A program made the translations under genes and the position numbers. Below, piece after piece: positions 8,837 through 18,639 of a stretch of 51,527 nucleotides of DNA. Each line of letters begins with the position of its first letter. The stretch's first letter is position 1. Source of the DNA: Hyphomicrobiales bacterium (GTDB taxonomy: Bacteria > Pseudomonadota > Alphaproteobacteria > Rhizobiales > Beijerinckiaceae); NCBI GenBank assembly GCA_019247795.1, contig JAFBAK010000119.1, positions 1 to 51,527 of the forward strand. The letters run 5' to 3'. The notes under the pieces were generated by a model that had not been told where the DNA came from, searched no databases, and was given only the letters and a program-made list of their open reading frames with translations.

Positions 8837-9859
8837 GTGAACTCGAAGAAGCTTTGCCGTGGTGGCGCGCTCGGCGCCTTGTCATTCATGCTCGGGCTCA
8901 CGCTCGCGGGTGCCTCGACGTCGTGCGCCGAGCCGCTCCGTCCCGCCATCCTCTACAACCTCGTCAAGTTCGACGCCTCCTTCAACGAGGCCGCTTACCG
9001 GGGAATCGAGCGCTTCAAGACCGAGATGGGGACGCAGTATCGTGAGTTCGAGGTGAAGAGCGATGTCGAGCGCGAAGCTGTGCTGCGGCGCTTCGCGTCG
9101 CGCGGTGAGGATCCGATCATCGCGATCGGCTTTCCCTTCGCCTCCTCGGTCGAGAAGGTCGCAGCCGACTTCCCGAAATCCCGCTTCGTCATCATCGATG
9201 CCGTCGTGGAGAAGCCGAATGTGCAATCGGTCGTCTTCAAGGAGCAGGAGGGCGGCTTTCTCGTCGGTCTCATGGCCGCCATGGCCAGCAAGACCGGCAC
9301 GATCGGGATGGTGGGCGGCATGGACCTGCCGATCATCCGGCGTATCGCCTGCGGCTACGAATGGGGAGCCAAAGCCGCGCGGCCCGAAATTGCGGTGCTC
9401 GAGGCCTATGCGGGGGACACACCTTCAGCTTTCACGGATCCGGCGCGCGGCGCGGAGCTGGCGCGATCGGAGATCGGGCAAGGCGCCGACGTGGTGCTCC
9501 AGGCGGCCGGGCAAACCGGGATTGGCGTGCTGCGCGCGGCCGCCGATGCGAAGGTGCTCGGCATCGGCTCGGACTCGAACCAGAACGGACTTTATCCTGG
9601 CCACGTGCTGACGAGCCTGCTCAAGCGTACCGACAACGCCGTCTATCTTGCCCTGCGGGACGCGGCGTCGAGCGAATGGAAGCCGGGGACGCGCCTGCTC
9701 GGCGTTGCCGAAGGCGGGATCGACCTCGCGATCGATAATGCCGACAAGCCCCTGGTGACGGATGAAATGCGCCAGGCGATCGACCAGGCCAAGAAGGCGA
9801 TCGTCGCGGGCACGCTCGTTGTTCCGGACTGGGCCAAGGCACGCTCCTGTCCGCCATGA
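8837..9859 (+). CDS. BMP-family ABC transporter substrate-binding protein (second copy)
   Basis: A second BMP-family binding protein, about 340 residues. It keeps the fold and most framework residues of its neighbour but the first ligand loop is one residue shorter and changed (NLV-KFDASFNEA for DLGGKFDKSFNEG), so its ligand preference may differ. The start is uncertain: GTG at 8837 gives a clean signal peptide (MNSKKLCRGG... ending STSCA), while the open frame extends back into the previous gene to 8738. Its stop overlaps the ATPase start in ATGA, so it is translated as part of the transporter operon. Confidence 0.85.
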   Translation: MNSKKLCRGGALGALSFMLGLTLAGASTSCAEPLRPAILYNLVKFDASFNEAAYRGIERFKTEMGTQYREFEVKSDVEREAVLRRFASRGEDPIIAIGFPFASSVEKVAADFPKSRFVIIDAVVEKPNVQSVVFKEQEGGFLVGLMAAMASKTGTIGMVGGMDLPIIRRIACGYEWGAKAARPEIAVLEAYAGDTPSAFTDPARGAELARSEIGQGADVVLQAAGQTGIGVLRAAADAKVLGIGSDSNQNGLYPGHVLTSLLKRTDNAVYLALRDAASSEWKPGTRLLGVAEGGIDLAIDNADKPLVTDEMRQAIDQAKKAIVAGTLVVPDWAKARSCPP

Positions 9860-11403
9860 ACGAGAAGCCCGCGACCTTCCCGCCGCCCGCGGTCGAGCTC
9901 ATCGGCATCGACAAGAGTTTCGGGCCGGTGCGCGCCAATCGCAACGTCACGTTGACGATCGCCAAAGGCTCGATTCACGGCATCGTCGGGGAGAACGGCG
10001 CGGGAAAATCGACGCTCATGTCGATCCTCTACGGCTTCTACGAAGCGGATGCGGGCGAGATCAGGATCGACGGCGAGCGCCTGCGCCTCGCCAATTCGCA
10101 AGCGGCCATCCGCGCCGGAATCGGCATGGTGTTCCAGCACTTCATGCTGGTCGATGAATTGACCGTCCTCGAGAACGTCATGCTCGGTGCGGAAGGGGGC
10201 GTTTTGCTCGCGGGCGGGGTCGAGAGGGCCCGCGCCGCGCTCCGCCGCTTCGCCGAGGATTACGGCCTGGCCGTGGATCCCGATTCCCGGATCGGGAACC
10301 TTTCGGTCGGCCAGCAGCAACGCGTCGAGATCATCAAGGCGCTCTATCGCGGCGCTCATGTGCTGGTGCTCGATGAACCGACCGCGGTTCTCACACCGGG
10401 CGAGGCCACGGCGCTTTTCAAGCTGCTCGCGGCACTCAAGGCCGAAGGCAAGACGATCATCCTCATCACCCACAAGCTGCAGGAGATCATGGCGGCGACC
10501 GATCGCGTGAGCGTCATGCGCCAGGGCGAGATCGTCGCCACGCTCGACACCTCTTCGACCTCGCCGCGCGAGCTCGCTTCGCTGATGGTCGGCCGCGAGG
10601 TCCTGTTGCGGGTCGAAAAGCAAGCGCGGAAGCCGGGACCGGCGATGCTCGAGGTGGAGGGGCTTCGCGTCGTCGACGAGCGCGGCGTGCCACGGCTCGA
10701 CGGTGTTTCCTTCACGCTTCATCAAGGCGAGATCGTGGGCGTCGCCGGCGTTGCGGGGAACGGGCAGAGCGAATTGCTCGCGGCGCTCTCGGGCATCATG
10801 CCGATGAGGGCCGGAACAATCTCGCTCGCGGGCACGAAGCTCGATGAGCGGGCGATGAACCCGCACGCGCTGCGCGATGCCGGGCTCCTGCATGTTCCGG
10901 AAGATCGGCTGCGCATGGGGCTCGTTCCTCCTTTCGCCGCCTTCGAGAGCGCGGCGCTCGGCTTCACGCATGAGCGCCGCTACGGGGAGGGGGTCCTCCT
11001 CGACCCCGCGGCGATGATCGAAGATCTCCTTCGGCGCATGCAAGACTACGATGTGCGGCCTTGCGAGCCTCGCCTCAAGACCTCGAAATTCTCGGGCGGC
11101 AATCAGCAGAAGATCGTGCTGGCGCGCGAGATCGAACGCTCGCCCAAGGTGCTGCTCGTCGGTCAGCCGACCCGCGGCGTCGATATCGGCGCCATCGAGT
11201 TCATCCATCGCCGCCTGCTTGCGCTGCGCGATGCGGGCGTCGCCATCCTCCTCGTCTCGGTCGAACTCGAGGAGATCACGGCCTTGAGCGACCGCATCCT
11301 CGTCATGTGCGGCGGGCAGATCACCGGCGAGCGGCGCCCCGAGCAAACCGATATGAGCGAGCTCGGGCTCCTCATGGCAGGCGTCAAGGAGATCGCCGCA
11401 TGA
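9856..11403 (+). CDS. ABC transporter ATPase with two nucleotide-binding domains (BMP/nucleoside type)
   Basis: A 515-residue fused ATPase of the sugar/nucleoside class (like RbsA, NupA and YufO). Domain one has Walker A GENGAGKST (45-53), signature SVGQQQR and the Walker B segment VLVLDEPTAVL. Domain two has the degenerate Walker A GVAGNGQSELL normal for this class and the signature FSGGNQQK. It powers import of the ligand delivered by the two upstream binding proteins through the two downstream permeases. ATGA overlaps join it to the gene before and the gene after. Confidence 0.93.
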   Translation: MNEKPATFPPPAVELIGIDKSFGPVRANRNVTLTIAKGSIHGIVGENGAGKSTLMSILYGFYEADAGEIRIDGERLRLANSQAAIRAGIGMVFQHFMLVDELTVLENVMLGAEGGVLLAGGVERARAALRRFAEDYGLAVDPDSRIGNLSVGQQQRVEIIKALYRGAHVLVLDEPTAVLTPGEATALFKLLAALKAEGKTIILITHKLQEIMAATDRVSVMRQGEIVATLDTSSTSPRELASLMVGREVLLRVEKQARKPGPAMLEVEGLRVVDERGVPRLDGVSFTLHQGEIVGVAGVAGNGQSELLAALSGIMPMRAGTISLAGTKLDERAMNPHALRDAGLLHVPEDRLRMGLVPPFAAFESAALGFTHERRYGEGVLLDPAAMIEDLLRRMQDYDVRPCEPRLKTSKFSGGNQQKIVLAREIERSPKVLLVGQPTRGVDIGAIEFIHRRLLALRDAGVAILLVSVELEEITALSDRILVMCGGQITGERRPEQTDMSELGLLMAGVKEIAA

Positions 11404-12497
11404 GCGCGCCGATCGAGCTGCCGCGATGGGCCGATCTCGCGCTCGTTCCCGCCATAGCGACCATCGCCGCATTCCTGATCGCCGGGCTTGTGGTCGTGGC
11501 GATCGGCGAAAACCCGCTCGACGCGACGCGTCTCTTGATCGAGGGAAGTCTCGGCTCGCGCGAGGGCCTCGGCTTCACCCTCTATTACGCAACCGACTTC
11601 ATCTTCACGGGGCTTGCGGTGGCGGTCGCGTTTCACGCGGGCCTCTTCAATATCGGGGTCGAGGGGCAAGCGACGGTCGCTGGCATCGGAGCGACGCTCG
11701 TTTGCCTCCGGCTCGACGATCAACCGACGATGATCGTGCTGCCGCTCGCCATCGGCGCCGCTGTCGCGTTCGGCGCGCTCTACGCCTTCATCCCCGGTTA
11801 TCTGCAAGCGCGCCGCGGCAGCCACGTCGTGATCACGACGATCATGTTCAACTTCCTCGCCGCGATCCTGCTCGTCTATCTCCTTGTGAACGTGATCGGC
11901 AATCCGAAGTCGATGGCACCGGAGACGCGCACCTTCGGATCGAATGCGCATCTGCCCTTCATCCATGATCTACTTCGAGCGCTCGGCATCGACATGCCCA
12001 CCACGCCCTTGAACCTGTCTTTTCCTTTGGCCCTTCTCGCGGCCTTCGGAACATGGCTCGTCATCTATCGCACCCGCCTCGGCAATGCGATCCGCACCGT
12101 GGGCGCGAGTCCGGCAGCCGCGGTCTATGCGGGCATCTCCCCCTCGCGCATGATCATATTGACGATGGCGCTCTCCGGGGCGCTCACGGCTGGCCTCGCT
12201 CTCAATGAGGTGCTCGGCGTGCAACAGCGCCTCCTTCCGGAGTTCACCTCGGGCTATGGCTTCGTCGGCATCGCTGTCGCGCTCATGGGCCGCGCTCATC
12301 CGATCGGGGTCGTGCTCGCGGCGCTTCTCTTCGGCATGCTTTATCAAGGAGGGGCCGAGCTCTCATTCGACCACCCGACGATCACGCGCGACATGGTGAC
12401 GGTGATCGGCGGCGTGCTCATCCTGTTCGCTGGCGCGTTCGACGGCCTCTTCCGCCGCGGCGTCGCCGCGCTCATGCCGCGCCGGGCCGCGATATGA
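11400..12497 (+). CDS. ABC transporter permease, BMP/nucleoside type (first)
   Basis: A 365-residue integral membrane permease of the BPD_transp_2 (RbsC/NupB/YufP) family with roughly eight to ten hydrophobic helices. The motif VAFHAGLFNIGVEGQ is characteristic of nucleoside-type permeases. The real start is the ATG at 11400, which overlaps the ATPase stop; the open frame upstream of it is a shadow. It is expected to form the membrane channel with the second permease at 12567. Confidence 0.93.
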   Translation: MSAPIELPRWADLALVPAIATIAAFLIAGLVVVAIGENPLDATRLLIEGSLGSREGLGFTLYYATDFIFTGLAVAVAFHAGLFNIGVEGQATVAGIGATLVCLRLDDQPTMIVLPLAIGAAVAFGALYAFIPGYLQARRGSHVVITTIMFNFLAAILLVYLLVNVIGNPKSMAPETRTFGSNAHLPFIHDLLRALGIDMPTTPLNLSFPLALLAAFGTWLVIYRTRLGNAIRTVGASPAAAVYAGISPSRMIILTMALSGALTAGLALNEVLGVQQRLLPEFTSGYGFVGIAVALMGRAHPIGVVLAALLFGMLYQGGAELSFDHPTITRDMVTVIGGVLILFAGAFDGLFRRGVAALMPRRAAI

Positions 12498-12566
12498 ACA
12501 AGCAAAGCTGCGGGCGCCGCTTCTCAAAGGCCGCGATGGCTGTCGATCGATGAGCACGCTTGTTCG

Positions 12567-13550
12567 ATGAGCGCTCTTGGCGAATATTCGACGCTCTTGG
12601 CGGTGGTGCTCGCCTCGACGTTGCGGCTCTCCGTCCCGCTGATCGCAGCTTGTCTCGCTGGATTATGGTCCGAACGCTCCGGCATCGTCGATATCGGGCT
12701 CGAGGGGAAGATGCTGATCGCCGCCTTCGCTTCCGCCGCCGCCGCGTTCGCGACCCATTCGGCCTGGGTCGGGCTCGGCGCCGGCATCCTGGCTTCCGTC
12801 GCCTTCGCCCTCCTGCACGGCTTTGCCTCGATCAGCCAGCGCGGCAACCAGATCGTCTCGGGGGTCGCCATCAATCTCCTTGCGGCCGGGCTGACCGCGG
12901 TCGTCGGCAACGCCTTGTATGGCGAAGGCGGCCGCACGCCGCCGCTGGAAGGCCCGGCCCGGTTCACGGATATCGTCCTGCCGGGCGCCGCCGCGGTCAA
13001 ATCGGTGCCCCTCATCGGCCCGCTTTTCGCCGATGTGCTTTCCGGACATCCGGCGCCCGTTTATCTCACGCTTCTTGCCGTCCCGCTCACGAGCTTCGTG
13101 ATCGCGCGAACGCGCTTCGGGCTTCGCCTTCGCGCCGTCGGCAACGATCCCGGCGCCGTGGACACGGCCGGCATCTCGGTCGCCTCGCTGCGCTACCGGG
13201 CCGTGATCCTGAGCGGCGTCTTGTGCGGCATCGGAGGGACCTATCTCTCCGTGTCGCAGGCGGCCGGGTTCTTGCCTTTGATGACGGCCGGCAAGGGGTT
13301 CATCGCGCTCACCGCGCTGATCTTTGCGCATTGGCGGCCTTGGCCGGCGCTCGGCGCTTGCCTTCTGTTCGGCTTTCTCGACGCGATCTCGATCAGGCTT
13401 CAGGGCGCGGTGCTGCCCGGCGGCATCAGCGTGCCCGTGCAGGCCATCCAGGCGCTGCCCTATCTCGCGACGATCATCCTGCTCGCCGGCTTCGTCGGCC
13501 GCGCCATCCCGCCCCGCGCCTCGGGCGTCCCCTATGTGAAGGAACGGTAG
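12567..13550 (+). CDS. ABC transporter permease, BMP/nucleoside type (second)
   Basis: A 327-residue permease of the same family (NupC/YufQ type). The motif SERSGIVDIGLEGKM near residue 36 parallels the FNIGVEGQ motif of its partner, and GVAINLLAAGLT is typical. About eight to ten membrane segments. It starts 69 bases after the first permease and ends the importer operon. No purine or nucleoside catabolic genes are adjacent, so the transported ligand stays open. Confidence 0.92.
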   Translation: MSALGEYSTLLAVVLASTLRLSVPLIAACLAGLWSERSGIVDIGLEGKMLIAAFASAAAAFATHSAWVGLGAGILASVAFALLHGFASISQRGNQIVSGVAINLLAAGLTAVVGNALYGEGGRTPPLEGPARFTDIVLPGAAAVKSVPLIGPLFADVLSGHPAPVYLTLLAVPLTSFVIARTRFGLRLRAVGNDPGAVDTAGISVASLRYRAVILSGVLCGIGGTYLSVSQAAGFLPLMTAGKGFIALTALIFAHWRPWPALGACLLFGFLDAISIRLQGAVLPGGISVPVQAIQALPYLATIILLAGFVGRAIPPRASGVPYVKER

Positions 13551-13563
13551 GCGGCGCGAGTGC

Positions 13564-13585
13564 GCGCGGGGTCGCGGGACCGCGC
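13564..13585. terminator. Candidate terminator hairpin between convergent genes
   Basis: GCGCGG (13564-13569) and CCGCGC (13580-13585) form a GC stem with a ten-base loop. It lies 14 bases after the permease stop and before the 3' end of the convergent ABC-F gene. No T-run follows on either strand, so the call rests on position and symmetry. Confidence 0.3.
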
Positions 13586-13653
13586 AAAGCACGGGCGAAT
13601 GGAGTGCGCGTTGGCCCCGGGGCATGAAGCGAAAGAGGCTCAAAGAGAACGTA

Positions 13654-15546
13654 TCACTGCGCCGCTTCGCTTGCCTCGAGCCATTCGCTTTCGACCTGCG
13701 CGAGAGCGGCTTCGAGTTCGCCGCGCTGTTTGGCGAGGAGCTTGGCGCGTTTGGGTTCGGTCACGAAGGCGGTGCCGTCCGCGAGCGCCGCGTCGATCCG
13801 GGCGATGAGACCTGAGAGCTTCTCCATCCGTTCCTCCACGGAGGCGAGCTGCTTCTTCAATGCCACCTGTGGCCGAGGCGCGGCGGGCGCTGGAGCTTGA
13901 TGGAGGGAGCTGCCGTCATAAGCGCCGGTCGCGTAATCACGCGAGGGTCCGCCTTTCGCTTTCCGCGCACCGCGCCGCGCGGCACCTCCCGAAAGCACGA
14001 GACGGCGATAATCGTCGACATCCCCGTCGAAAGGTGCGACCCGCCCGTCCGCGACCAGCCAAAGCCGATCGGCGCAAGCGTCGAGTAGAAAGCGGTCATG
14101 GGTGATGAGCACCACCGCGCCGCCATAGTCGTTGAGCGCCTCGGCGAGCGCCGCGCGTGCGTCGATGTCGAGATGGTTCGTCGGCTCGTCGAGCACGAGG
14201 AGATGGGGCGTCTCGAGGGTCGCGAGGCCGAGAAGCAGCCGCGCCTTCTCGCCGCCCGACAAGGCTGTGATCGGTTTTTCGGCGGTGTCACCCGAGAACC
14301 CCATGCGCGCGACGGCGGCGCGGCGCTTGCTCTCGAAGGCGTCCGGCATGCGCGCCGTCACATGCGAGAGCGGCGTGCCCTTCACATCGAGCTCATCGAG
14401 CTGATGCTGGGCGAAATATGCGACCTTGAGCTTCGAGGAGCGTTTGATGTCTCCCGAAAGCGGCTCGATACGCCCGGTGAGCAGCTTGGCGAAGGTCGAT
14501 TTGCCGTTGCCGTTTGCACCAAGGAGCGCGATGCGATCGTCGGGAAGAAGCGTCGTGTCGATGCGCGAGAGGACGACGCGCTCGCCATAACCGCCCTTGA
14601 CGCCCTCGAACGACATCAACGGTGGCGCCAGGGCGCGCTCGGGCGTCGGCAGGTTGAAGGGCAGCACGGCCTCCTCGGCGACTGCGGCGATCGGCTCCAT
14701 CTTCTCGAGACGCTTGATGCGCGATTGCGCCTGGCGCGCCTTGGAGGCCTTGGCGCGAAAGCGGTCGACGAAGGCCTGGAGATGCTTGCGTTCGGCGATC
14801 TGCTTCTCGCGCGCCTTCATTTGCAAGGCCGCCTGTTCGCGCCGGCGCCGCTCGAAAGCGTCGTAGCCGCCCTTGTAGAGGGTGAGCTTGCGCTCGCTCA
14901 AGTGCAGGACGTGATCGACCGCCTCGTTCAAGAGCTCGCGATCATGCGAGATGATGAGCGCGGTTCGCGGATAACGCGAGAGATAGTCGTAAAGCCAGAG
15001 CGTGCCTTCGAGGTCGAGGTAATTCGTGGGCTCGTCGAGAAGCAGCAAGTCGGGCGCGGCGAAGAGCACCGCCGCGAGCGCGACGCGCATGCGCCAGCCC
15101 CCTGAGAATTCCGAGCAAGGCCGCTGTTGCGCTTCAGACGAAAAACCGAGCCCGTGCAGGATGGCGCCGGCGCGCGCCTCGGCGGAATGCGCGTCGATGT
15201 CCACGAGACGCGTCTCGATCTCGGCGATGCGGTTCGGATCTCTCGCATGCTCGCGCTCGGTCATGAGCGCGGCGCGCTCCGTATCGGCCGCGAGCACGAC
15301 TTCGATCAGGCTTTCCGAACCGCCCGGCGCTTCCTGCGCCACGCGCCCGAGCCGTGCGGCTTTGGGGAGCGAGATCGTGCCCTCGTCGGGAGAGATCTCG
15401 CCCGCGATTGCATTGAAGAGCGTGGTCTTGCCCGAGCCGTTACGCCCGACAAAGCCCACGCGCGCGCCCTCGGGGAGCGCCACCGAGGCTTTCTCGTAAA
15501 GCGCTCGCCCGGCGATGCGCAAGGTGAGCTCGTTGATGTGCAGCAT
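13654..15546 (-). CDS. ABC-F family ATPase (Uup/YheS type)
   Basis: A 630-residue soluble protein with two ABC ATPase domains and no membrane segment, so it acts on ribosomes or nucleic acid rather than in transport. Domain one has Walker A GRNGSGKTT (34-42), signature FSGGWRM and LLLLDEPTNYLD. Domain two has GANGNGKST, LSGGEKAR and LLVLDEPTNHLD. The charged inter-domain linker rich in Arg/Lys/Gln is the P-site tRNA-interacting motif of ABC-F proteins. The C-terminus (KKQLASVEERMEKLSGLI onward) is a coiled coil. It follows polA on the same strand with a 48-base gap. Confidence 0.92.
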   Translation of the reverse strand: MLHINELTLRIAGRALYEKASVALPEGARVGFVGRNGSGKTTLFNAIAGEISPDEGTISLPKAARLGRVAQEAPGGSESLIEVVLAADTERAALMTEREHARDPNRIAEIETRLVDIDAHSAEARAGAILHGLGFSSEAQQRPCSEFSGGWRMRVALAAVLFAAPDLLLLDEPTNYLDLEGTLWLYDYLSRYPRTALIISHDRELLNEAVDHVLHLSERKLTLYKGGYDAFERRRREQAALQMKAREKQIAERKHLQAFVDRFRAKASKARQAQSRIKRLEKMEPIAAVAEEAVLPFNLPTPERALAPPLMSFEGVKGGYGERVVLSRIDTTLLPDDRIALLGANGNGKSTFAKLLTGRIEPLSGDIKRSSKLKVAYFAQHQLDELDVKGTPLSHVTARMPDAFESKRRAAVARMGFSGDTAEKPITALSGGEKARLLLGLATLETPHLLVLDEPTNHLDIDARAALAEALNDYGGAVVLITHDRFLLDACADRLWLVADGRVAPFDGDVDDYRRLVLSGGAARRGARKAKGGPSRDYATGAYDGSSLHQAPAPAAPRPQVALKKQLASVEERMEKLSGLIARIDAALADGTAFVTEPKRAKLLAKQRGELEAALAQVESEWLEASEAAQ

Positions 15547-15594
15547 GAGGGGCTTGTGACGCGAGAGCGCGGCGAAGGCAAGGCGCCTCGAACC

Positions 15595-18500
15595 TCAATG
15601 CGCTTCATCCCAATTCTGAGCGGCGCGCGCATCGACGCGCAACGGCACGGCAAGGTTCACGGCAGGCAAGGGCGCCTCCTCCATCACCTTGGTGATCACC
15701 GGAAGCGTCGCCTCGACCTCGGCGTCCGGCACCTCGAAGACGAGCTCGTCATGCACCTGAAGAAGCATCCTTGCCGCCAGCCCCGCCTTCTCCAGCGCCT
15801 CATCCATGCGGATCATGGCCCGACGGATGATATCGGCCGCCGAGCCTTGGATAGGCGCGTTGATGGCGGCACGTTCCATGAAGGCGCGCTCCGAGGGGTT
15901 CGAGGAGCGGATCGCGGCGTAGTTGCATTTGCGTCCGAAGATCGTGGTGACGAAGCCGTTGTCGCGGCAGACGCGCTTCGTCGTCTCCATGTAATCGCGG
16001 ATGCCGGGGAAGCGCTCGAAATATTTGCGGATATAGAGCCCCGCCTCGTCCCGCGGGATCGAGAGCTGGTTGGCGAGACCGAAGGCCGAGATACCGTAGA
16101 TGATGCCGAAATTGATCGCCTTCGCGCGCCGGCGGACTTCCGGCGGCATCGTCGCGATGGGAACCCCGAACATTTCGGATGCGGTCATCGCATGGATGTC
16201 GAGCCCGTCCGCAAAGGCTTTGCGCAGCTGAGGGATGTCGGCGATGTGCGCGAGGATGCGCAGCTCGATCTGCGAATAGTCGGCCGAGACGAGTTTGTGC
16301 CCCTTCGTCGCAATGAAGGCGGTGCGGATTCTGCGCCCCTCTTCGGTCCGGATCGGAATGTTCTGCAAATTGGGTTCCGAGGAGGAAAGGCGACCTGTGG
16401 TCGTCGAGGCCAGCGCGAATGAGGTGTGCACGCGCCGCGTCTGCGGGTTCACGAAGCCGGGCAGTGCGTCCGTATAGGTCGATTTGAGCTTCGAGAGCTG
16501 ACGCCATTCGAGAATGCGCTTTGGCAGCTCGTGGCCCTGCTCGGCAAGATCGTCGAGCGCGCGCGCCGAGGTCGACCAGGCGCCGGTCCTCGTCTTGGTG
16601 CCCCCGGGAAGTCCCATCTTGCCGAAGAGGATGTCGCCCAATTGCTTGGGCGAGCCGAGATTGAAGCTCTCCCCGGCAAGCGCATTGATCTCACCTTCGA
16701 GGCGCGCCATGCCTTGCGCAAATTCACCTGAAAGTCGCGACAGGATCTGGGAATCGATGGCGATGCCGCGCCGCTCCATGCTCGCGAGCACCGGCACGAG
16801 CGGGCGCTCGAGGGTCTCGTAAACCGTGCTCAGATGCTGCGCGATGAGACGCGGCCTGAACAGGCGCGCCAAGCGGTAGATGATATCCGCCTGTTCGGCC
16901 GCGTGTCGCGCGGCGCGTTCGATCGGCACCTGTGCGATGCCGAACGTACGTTTGCGCTGTTCGGCCACGTCAGGAGGGATGATGCGCGTGTGCCCGAGCC
17001 AGCGCTGGGCCAAGTCATCCACCGCATGACTGCCGCGCCCGGCATCGAGCACATAGGACATGAGCATGATGTCGTCGCAAGGCGTCACCTCGATCCCATG
17101 CTGGGCCAGGACGAGCCAAGCGAATTTGAGGTTGTGGCCTATCTTGAGAACGCTTGCATCCTCGAGAAGCGGCTTCAGCCGCGCGAGCGCTGCCCGGGCC
17201 TCGACCTGGCCGGGCGCGAGCCCACTATCGAACAAGCCGCCATCGGCTCCCTCGGCGCGATGTCCGAGCGGCACATAGCACGCCCGGCCGGGTGCGATGG
17301 CGAGCGAGAGGCCGATGAGCTCGGCCTGCATCGGGTCAGGTGAGGAGGCCTCGGCGTGAATGGCGGCAAGTCCATCCTCCACGGCCGCGGCGACCCACTG
17401 CTCGAGCCGGTCTGGATCGGCCACCACCTCATAAGCCGAAGCGTCGAGCTTGGTTCGAGCGGCCTCGGCCTGTCGCTCGGACGAGAGCGTTGAAGGAGAA
17501 GGGGTGGGCGCCGCGAGCGCGGGCTTCGCCTGTGGCGGCGCGAGCTCGGCGACGGCCGCGCCTTGCGACACCGAGCCGGACGCCGCGGCGACTATCGGCG
17601 AGGCTGCGTCGACGGCCGCGGCCGGCATCAAGGCGCGCGGATCCGCGGAGCCGCCGATCTTGAGGCGCGGATCGGCCTCGACCTCGTTCGCGTCGACGCC
17701 GTAAAGCTCCGATACGCGCCGCGTGATGGTCGTGAACTCCATGGCCTTCAGGAAGGCGAGGAGCGGCACGGCCGGAGGCGCCCGCAAGCCGAGATCGTCG
17801 AGCGGTGTCTCGAGCGCGACATCGTCGATCAAGGTCACGAGCTTCTTCGAGATGCGGGCGAGCTCGGCGTTCTCGATCAGCGCCTCGCGCCGCTTCGGCT
17901 GCTTGATCTCGCCGGCACGCGCCAGCAACCCTTCGAGATCGCCGTATTCGCTCAAGAGCTGGGCGGCGGTTTTCACGCCGATGCCGCGCACGCCCGGCAC
18001 ATTGTCGGTCGAGTCGCCCGCGAGCGCCTGGACGTCGATCACCTTCTCGGGCTCAACGCCGAAATAAGCGAGCACCTCTTCGCGCCCGATGCGCCGCTCC
18101 GGGCGGTAGGTCTTGCTCTTGGCATCGCCTGAAGCCGGATCATACATCGAGACGCCGGGCCGGATGAGCTGCATCAGGTCCTTGTCGGCCGAGATGATGG
18201 TGACGTCGGCGCCGCGCTCGACTGCAATGCGCGCGTAAGTCGCGATGAGGTCATCTGCCTCGTACCGATCCTGCTCCACTGGAAAAAGGCCGAAAGCGCG
18301 GACGGCCTCCCGCATCAGGGGGAATTGCGGGATGAGGTCCGCGGGCGGGTCGGAGCGGTTGGATTTGTAGGGCGGATAGAGTTCCTTGCGGAAGGAGTTC
18401 TCCGACTTGTCGAAGATGATGGCCAGATGCGTCGGCACGATGCCGTCGGCACCGTCCTTGACGAATTGCATGAGCTTGGTCGCGAAGAGGCGGATCGCGC

Positions 18501-18639
18501 CCGTCGGCAGACCGTCTGAGCGGTAGTTGTATTTGCGGTCCTGATTCATCGACTGGAAATAGGCTCGGAAGATGAAGGACGAGCCGTCCACCAGGAAAAT
18601 GTGATCGCCCTTGCCGACGGGGCGAGAAGCCGAGGTCAT
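15595..18639 (-). CDS. polA: DNA polymerase I, with degenerate proofreading site
   Basis: A 1014-residue DNA polymerase I for Okazaki-fragment maturation and repair. Residues 1-300 are the 5'-3' exonuclease (FLVDGSSFIFRAY, YEADDLIATYA, ISADKDLMQL, GDSTDNVPGV). Residues 400-600 are the 3'-5' exonuclease fold, and 610-1014 the polymerase with DYSQIELR (D787), KAINFGIIYG and VHDELVFEV (H963, D964). In the proofreading domain the metal-binding residues are missing: the E. coli D355 position is H428 (IHAEA), D424 is A507 (NLKFAW), Y497 is H579 and D501 is Q583 (HAAEQAD); only the E357 equivalent (E430) remains. So polymerase and 5' nuclease look active but proofreading does not. A long Ala/Pro/Ser linker (about 330-395) joins the first two domains. 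Confidence 0.95.
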   Translation of the reverse strand: MTSASRPVGKGDHIFLVDGSSFIFRAYFQSMNQDRKYNYRSDGLPTGAIRLFATKLMQFVKDGADGIVPTHLAIIFDKSENSFRKELYPPYKSNRSDPPADLIPQFPLMREAVRAFGLFPVEQDRYEADDLIATYARIAVERGADVTIISADKDLMQLIRPGVSMYDPASGDAKSKTYRPERRIGREEVLAYFGVEPEKVIDVQALAGDSTDNVPGVRGIGVKTAAQLLSEYGDLEGLLARAGEIKQPKRREALIENAELARISKKLVTLIDDVALETPLDDLGLRAPPAVPLLAFLKAMEFTTITRRVSELYGVDANEVEADPRLKIGGSADPRALMPAAAVDAASPIVAAASGSVSQGAAVAELAPPQAKPALAAPTPSPSTLSSERQAEAARTKLDASAYEVVADPDRLEQWVAAAVEDGLAAIHAEASSPDPMQAELIGLSLAIAPGRACYVPLGHRAEGADGGLFDSGLAPGQVEARAALARLKPLLEDASVLKIGHNLKFAWLVLAQHGIEVTPCDDIMLMSYVLDAGRGSHAVDDLAQRWLGHTRIIPPDVAEQRKRTFGIAQVPIERAARHAAEQADIIYRLARLFRPRLIAQHLSTVYETLERPLVPVLASMERRGIAIDSQILSRLSGEFAQGMARLEGEINALAGESFNLGSPKQLGDILFGKMGLPGGTKTRTGAWSTSARALDDLAEQGHELPKRILEWRQLSKLKSTYTDALPGFVNPQTRRVHTSFALASTTTGRLSSSEPNLQNIPIRTEEGRRIRTAFIATKGHKLVSADYSQIELRILAHIADIPQLRKAFADGLDIHAMTASEMFGVPIATMPPEVRRRAKAINFGIIYGISAFGLANQLSIPRDEAGLYIRKYFERFPGIRDYMETTKRVCRDNGFVTTIFGRKCNYAAIRSSNPSERAFMERAAINAPIQGSAADIIRRAMIRMDEALEKAGLAARMLLQVHDELVFEVPDAEVEATLPVITKVMEEAPLPAVNLAVPLRVDARAAQNWDEAH

